From contig BEIM01000158.1 of assembly GCA_002898995.1 (NCBI GenBank), positions 1-7,683 on the forward strand: 7,683 bases of DNA. The letters are read 5' to 3'. This document shows positions 5,621-7,683 of this stretch, piece after piece. Below the pieces are notes generated by a model. The model did not search any database. It saw nothing but the letters and a program-made list of their open reading frames with translations, and was not told the origin of the DNA. The DNA is from a bacterium HR36 (GTDB lineage Bacteria; Planctomycetota; Planctomycetia; Gemmatales; HRBIN36). Numbering within the stretch: the first letter of the stretch is position 1; each line of letters opens with the position of its first letter. Position numbers and translations under genes: made by a program.

Positions 5621-7150
5621 ATGTGGGCGTCCTTGTGGGTGCAAATATTGACGATCCTGGCGGGACTGTGTCTGAGCGTCTGGGGCCTGGTAAAGCTCTT
5701 GCCGACGATGCGCATGGATTTGTCGGATGTCGAGCGGGAACAAATGCGGTCGCGGCGGTGGCGCTGGGTGCTGCTGATGTTCCTGGGCGACACGCTGGTG
5801 ATCTTTGGGATCGTACTGATTTTCCTTTACCCCAGGGCCTGGCAAGATGCATTGCGGCCACATGAGTGGCGGGACGAGGAGCGAATCCGCCGGCTGCAGC
5901 AACAAGAGTTGGATGTACCGAAGCCTGGGGAGCAGCGTGCAGCTCAGTGGCCGGGCTGGCGCGGGCCGAACCGAGACGGCATTGCCCCCGATCACGGGCT
6001 CTTGCCCAGCTGGCCCCCAGAAGGTTTGCGAGTGGTCTGGCGGGCCCCAGTCGGCCCGGGATACTCCTCGCCGATCGTGGTGAATGGACGCGTGTACACA
6101 CTCGACTATCAGAAACCGAACGAGCGGCTCGTATGTCTGGACGCGGAAACGGGGCAACTGCTGGGCCAGACCAGTTGGCGTGTGGCATACCGCGACATAG
6201 ACACGCGGTGGGGCGGGGATTATGGTCCGCGTGGCACGCCGATGGCCGCTGGCAATTTGATTTATGCCTATGGGGCGGACGGCGACCTGGTATGCTGCGA
6301 ACTGGAGCCGCAGGCCGGCCAGTTGCCCGTCGTTTGGCGCAAACACCTGCCAACAGAATTTCCCCCAGATTTGCCGACGACCTGGTGGGGCTGGAGTGTA
6401 TCTCCCTTAGTGGCTGAGGACTTAGTGATCATCATCGCCGGGAGTCAGCAAGGTTCGGTTCTGGCTCTAGATCGAATTACGGGGGAGTTGCGCTGGAAGG
6501 CCTTGAGCGATAAGCCCGCCTACAGTTCTCCGGTGCTGGCCACCATGCCCGTGGCACCCAAAAGAAGCCAAGTGGTGGTTTTGACTGCCTCAGGACTCAG
6601 CGGTCTCGATTTGCGCTCGGGGCAGGTGCTCTGGAACTTCCCCTGGACAACGCAGTATGATTGCAACATCGCTACGCCGATTGTTACCGGCAACTACGTA
6701 TTCATTTCCACCGCCTACGGCCAGGGTGCTGCACTGGTCGAGATTTCCCGGCAGGCAGAGGGAAGTTTCGAAGCCAAACCAGTGTACCAAACGCGGCAAT
6801 ACCAAAATCACTTCGCGACTTCGGTGCTCGTGGGTGACCGTTTGTACGGCTTTCACGGTAACACACCCGCCGTGCTGACCTGCCTGGATCTCCGTACGGG
6901 TAAAACTCTCTGGAACGCGCGGCGGGAGATTGATAAGGGCTGTTTACTGTACGCCGACGGCCGATTGATCGTCTTCACGGAAAAGGGAGAACTCGTGCTC
7001 GTGGAGCCAGGCGACGACAGCTACACTATTCGCGGGCGGTACCAAGTCTTTCCCGGCTCTCATAGTACCTGGGCCTTGCCCGCGCTGGCCGCGGGCCGAC
7101 TCTTTGTGCGCAACGACCGCGAGTTGGTTTGCCTGGATTTACGGCGGTGA
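5621..7150 (+). CDS. Membrane-anchored PQQ-like beta-propeller repeat protein
   Basis: This is a 509-residue protein. Two hydrophobic segments near residues 5-27 and 48-70 are joined by a charged stretch (MRMDLSDVEREQMRSRRWRW), so the protein should be anchored by a helical hairpin rather than secreted through a cleaved signal. After a charged linker (about 75-107), WPGWRGPNRDG (110-120) opens the propeller, followed by GYSSPIVVNGRVYTL. PQQ-type blade motifs of the form LDxxTGxxxW appear at LDAETGQLLGQ (173-183), LDRITGELRW (283-292), LDLRSGQVLW (329-338) and LDLRTGKTLW (422-431), with a closing LVCLDLRR at the C-terminus. No haem-binding CxxCH or recognisable catalytic site is seen. It probably acts as an extracytoplasmic binding or scaffold domain, like BamB-fold proteins, rather than a proven quinoprotein enzyme. 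The opening motif is common in planctomycete propeller proteins. Its end overlaps the convergent minus-strand gene by 12 bases. Confidence 0.9.
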   Translation: MWASLWVQILTILAGLCLSVWGLVKLLPTMRMDLSDVEREQMRSRRWRWVLLMFLGDTLVIFGIVLIFLYPRAWQDALRPHEWRDEERIRRLQQQELDVPKPGEQRAAQWPGWRGPNRDGIAPDHGLLPSWPPEGLRVVWRAPVGPGYSSPIVVNGRVYTLDYQKPNERLVCLDAETGQLLGQTSWRVAYRDIDTRWGGDYGPRGTPMAAGNLIYAYGADGDLVCCELEPQAGQLPVVWRKHLPTEFPPDLPTTWWGWSVSPLVAEDLVIIIAGSQQGSVLALDRITGELRWKALSDKPAYSSPVLATMPVAPKRSQVVVLTASGLSGLDLRSGQVLWNFPWTTQYDCNIATPIVTGNYVFISTAYGQGAALVEISRQAEGSFEAKPVYQTRQYQNHFATSVLVGDRLYGFHGNTPAVLTCLDLRTGKTLWNARREIDKGCLLYADGRLIVFTEKGELVLVEPGDDSYTIRGRYQVFPGSHSTWALPALAAGRLFVRNDRELVCLDLRR

Positions 7151-7683
7151 AAAATTGGCCAGCAGCAGGAAACGGTTGTTGCTCCGCCAAACGGAGACTG
7201 GTAGGCCGCTTAGCTGAGGTGCGAATTTCGGATCCACCAGGACGAACACCGGGTGGGGATGCTGCAGGCGTTCGTATAAATCCGGAAGCGCTTCCCCGCG
7301 CCAGTGATGCACGAGGGGACGACCCGCCAGGAAATTGAGACCGAGTTCATGTACATGGTAGGTGATGACCTCCGCCTGCGGATAACGTTGCCATAGCTCT
7401 GCCGCCTGGCGCACTGGCCCGTTCCACATACGGTCAGCTGCCGGCATCACATAAAACACCGCCAGGCCATACAAAACTACCGTCCCGCATACTAAACATG
7501 CCAGCGTCGTTCTCGCGCACGCACCCCGCCTGCTGACCAGCCAGCAAGCCGTCAGTGTGCCAGCCAGCCACCAAGCCCACACGCGCACTGCCCATAAAAA
7601 CTCCGCAACACACACTTCCGAGGGCAAACGCGCCTCGGGCCAATACGTGGTTCCGATCGCTCCGATGACACCCACCAGCGCCC
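7139..7683 (-). CDS. ArnT/PMT-like glycosyltransferase, C-terminal part (5' end outside window)
   Basis: The minus-strand frame is open to the right edge, so this is the last 180 or so residues of a larger membrane protein. Counting the codon at 7673-7675 as residue 1, membrane helices lie near 24-47 and 55-77. A soluble C-terminal domain of about 100 residues follows: VITYHVHELGLNFLAGRPLVHH (103-124), LPDLYERLQHPHPVFVLVDP and a terminal R-x-x-x-x-FLLLANF. This resembles the tail domain of ArnT-type and PMT-type (GT-C fold) glycosyltransferases, in which a phrase like 'FYLGRPV' is typical. Those enzymes move sugars from lipid-linked donors to acceptors on the outer face of the membrane. The catalytic N-terminal loops lie outside the window, so donor and acceptor are unknown. 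The TAA stop is at 7139-7141, within the end of the propeller gene. Confidence 0.7.
   Translation of the reverse strand, partial: ALVGVIGAIGTTYWPEARLPSEVCVAEFLWAVRVWAWWLAGTLTACWLVSRRGACARTTLACLVCGTVVLYGLAVFYVMPAADRMWNGPVRQAAELWQRYPQAEVITYHVHELGLNFLAGRPLVHHWRGEALPDLYERLQHPHPVFVLVDPKFAPQLSGLPVSVWRSNNRFLLLANFSPP

Noticed and set aside
5287..5865. Plus-strand open frame of 192 residues covering the gap and the start of the propeller gene
   Set aside because: Its second half is the wrong frame of the propeller gene, its first half is Arg/Cys-rich without any motif, and the propeller start at 5621 has its own strong ribosome site.
5562..6353. Two minus-strand open frames of about 260 residues opposite the start of the propeller gene
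   Set aside because: They are Pro/Arg/Ala-rich with no domain pattern, they overlap each other in different frames, and they lie antisense to a clear propeller gene. This is what GC-rich coding sequence produces by chance.

Overview
The window is ordinary-looking, moderately high-GC bacterial chromosome. It suggests a planctomycete (Pirellulales-like). The evidence for that is indirect: an unusually long Gfo/Idh/MocA dehydrogenase with a twin-arginine leader, a PQQ-type beta-propeller protein with the WPGWRGPNRDG opening common in that phylum, a DoxX-like membrane protein next to the dehydrogenase, and a general shortage of strong Shine-Dalgarno sites. The assignment is inference from protein style and has not been tested by a search.

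Layout: bases 1-1219 (+) hold the C-terminal end of a UvrD/AddA-type helicase-nuclease, cut off by the left edge. A predicted six-helix membrane protein of unknown function (1204-2016, +) overlaps its end by 16 bases. After about 90 bases comes a DoxX-like membrane protein (2107-3189, +) with a large helical insertion. Next is a Tat-exported Gfo/Idh/MocA oxidoreductase (3293-4984, +). A 636-base stretch without a convincing gene follows (4985-5620). It is rich in short palindromes and direct repeats, including one 12-base perfect palindrome that resembles LacI-family operators. A membrane-anchored PQQ-like beta-propeller protein follows (5621-7150, +). The right edge holds the C-terminal end of a minus-strand ArnT/PMT-like glycosyltransferase (7139-7683), convergent with the propeller gene and overlapping it by 12 bases.

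How they may work together: the helicase-nuclease and the small membrane protein look translationally coupled. The DoxX-like protein and the dehydrogenase are neighbours on the same strand, and each has a TAnAAT-type -10 candidate upstream, so they may be expressed separately though adjacent. The DoxX-like, Tat-dehydrogenase, propeller and glycosyltransferase products would all act in or outside the cytoplasmic membrane. I see no mobile element, CRISPR array, rRNA or tRNA, and no clear evidence of a new multi-gene system. The most interesting points are the regulatory-looking 636-base gap, the DoxX insertion and the altered EKP motif in the dehydrogenase.
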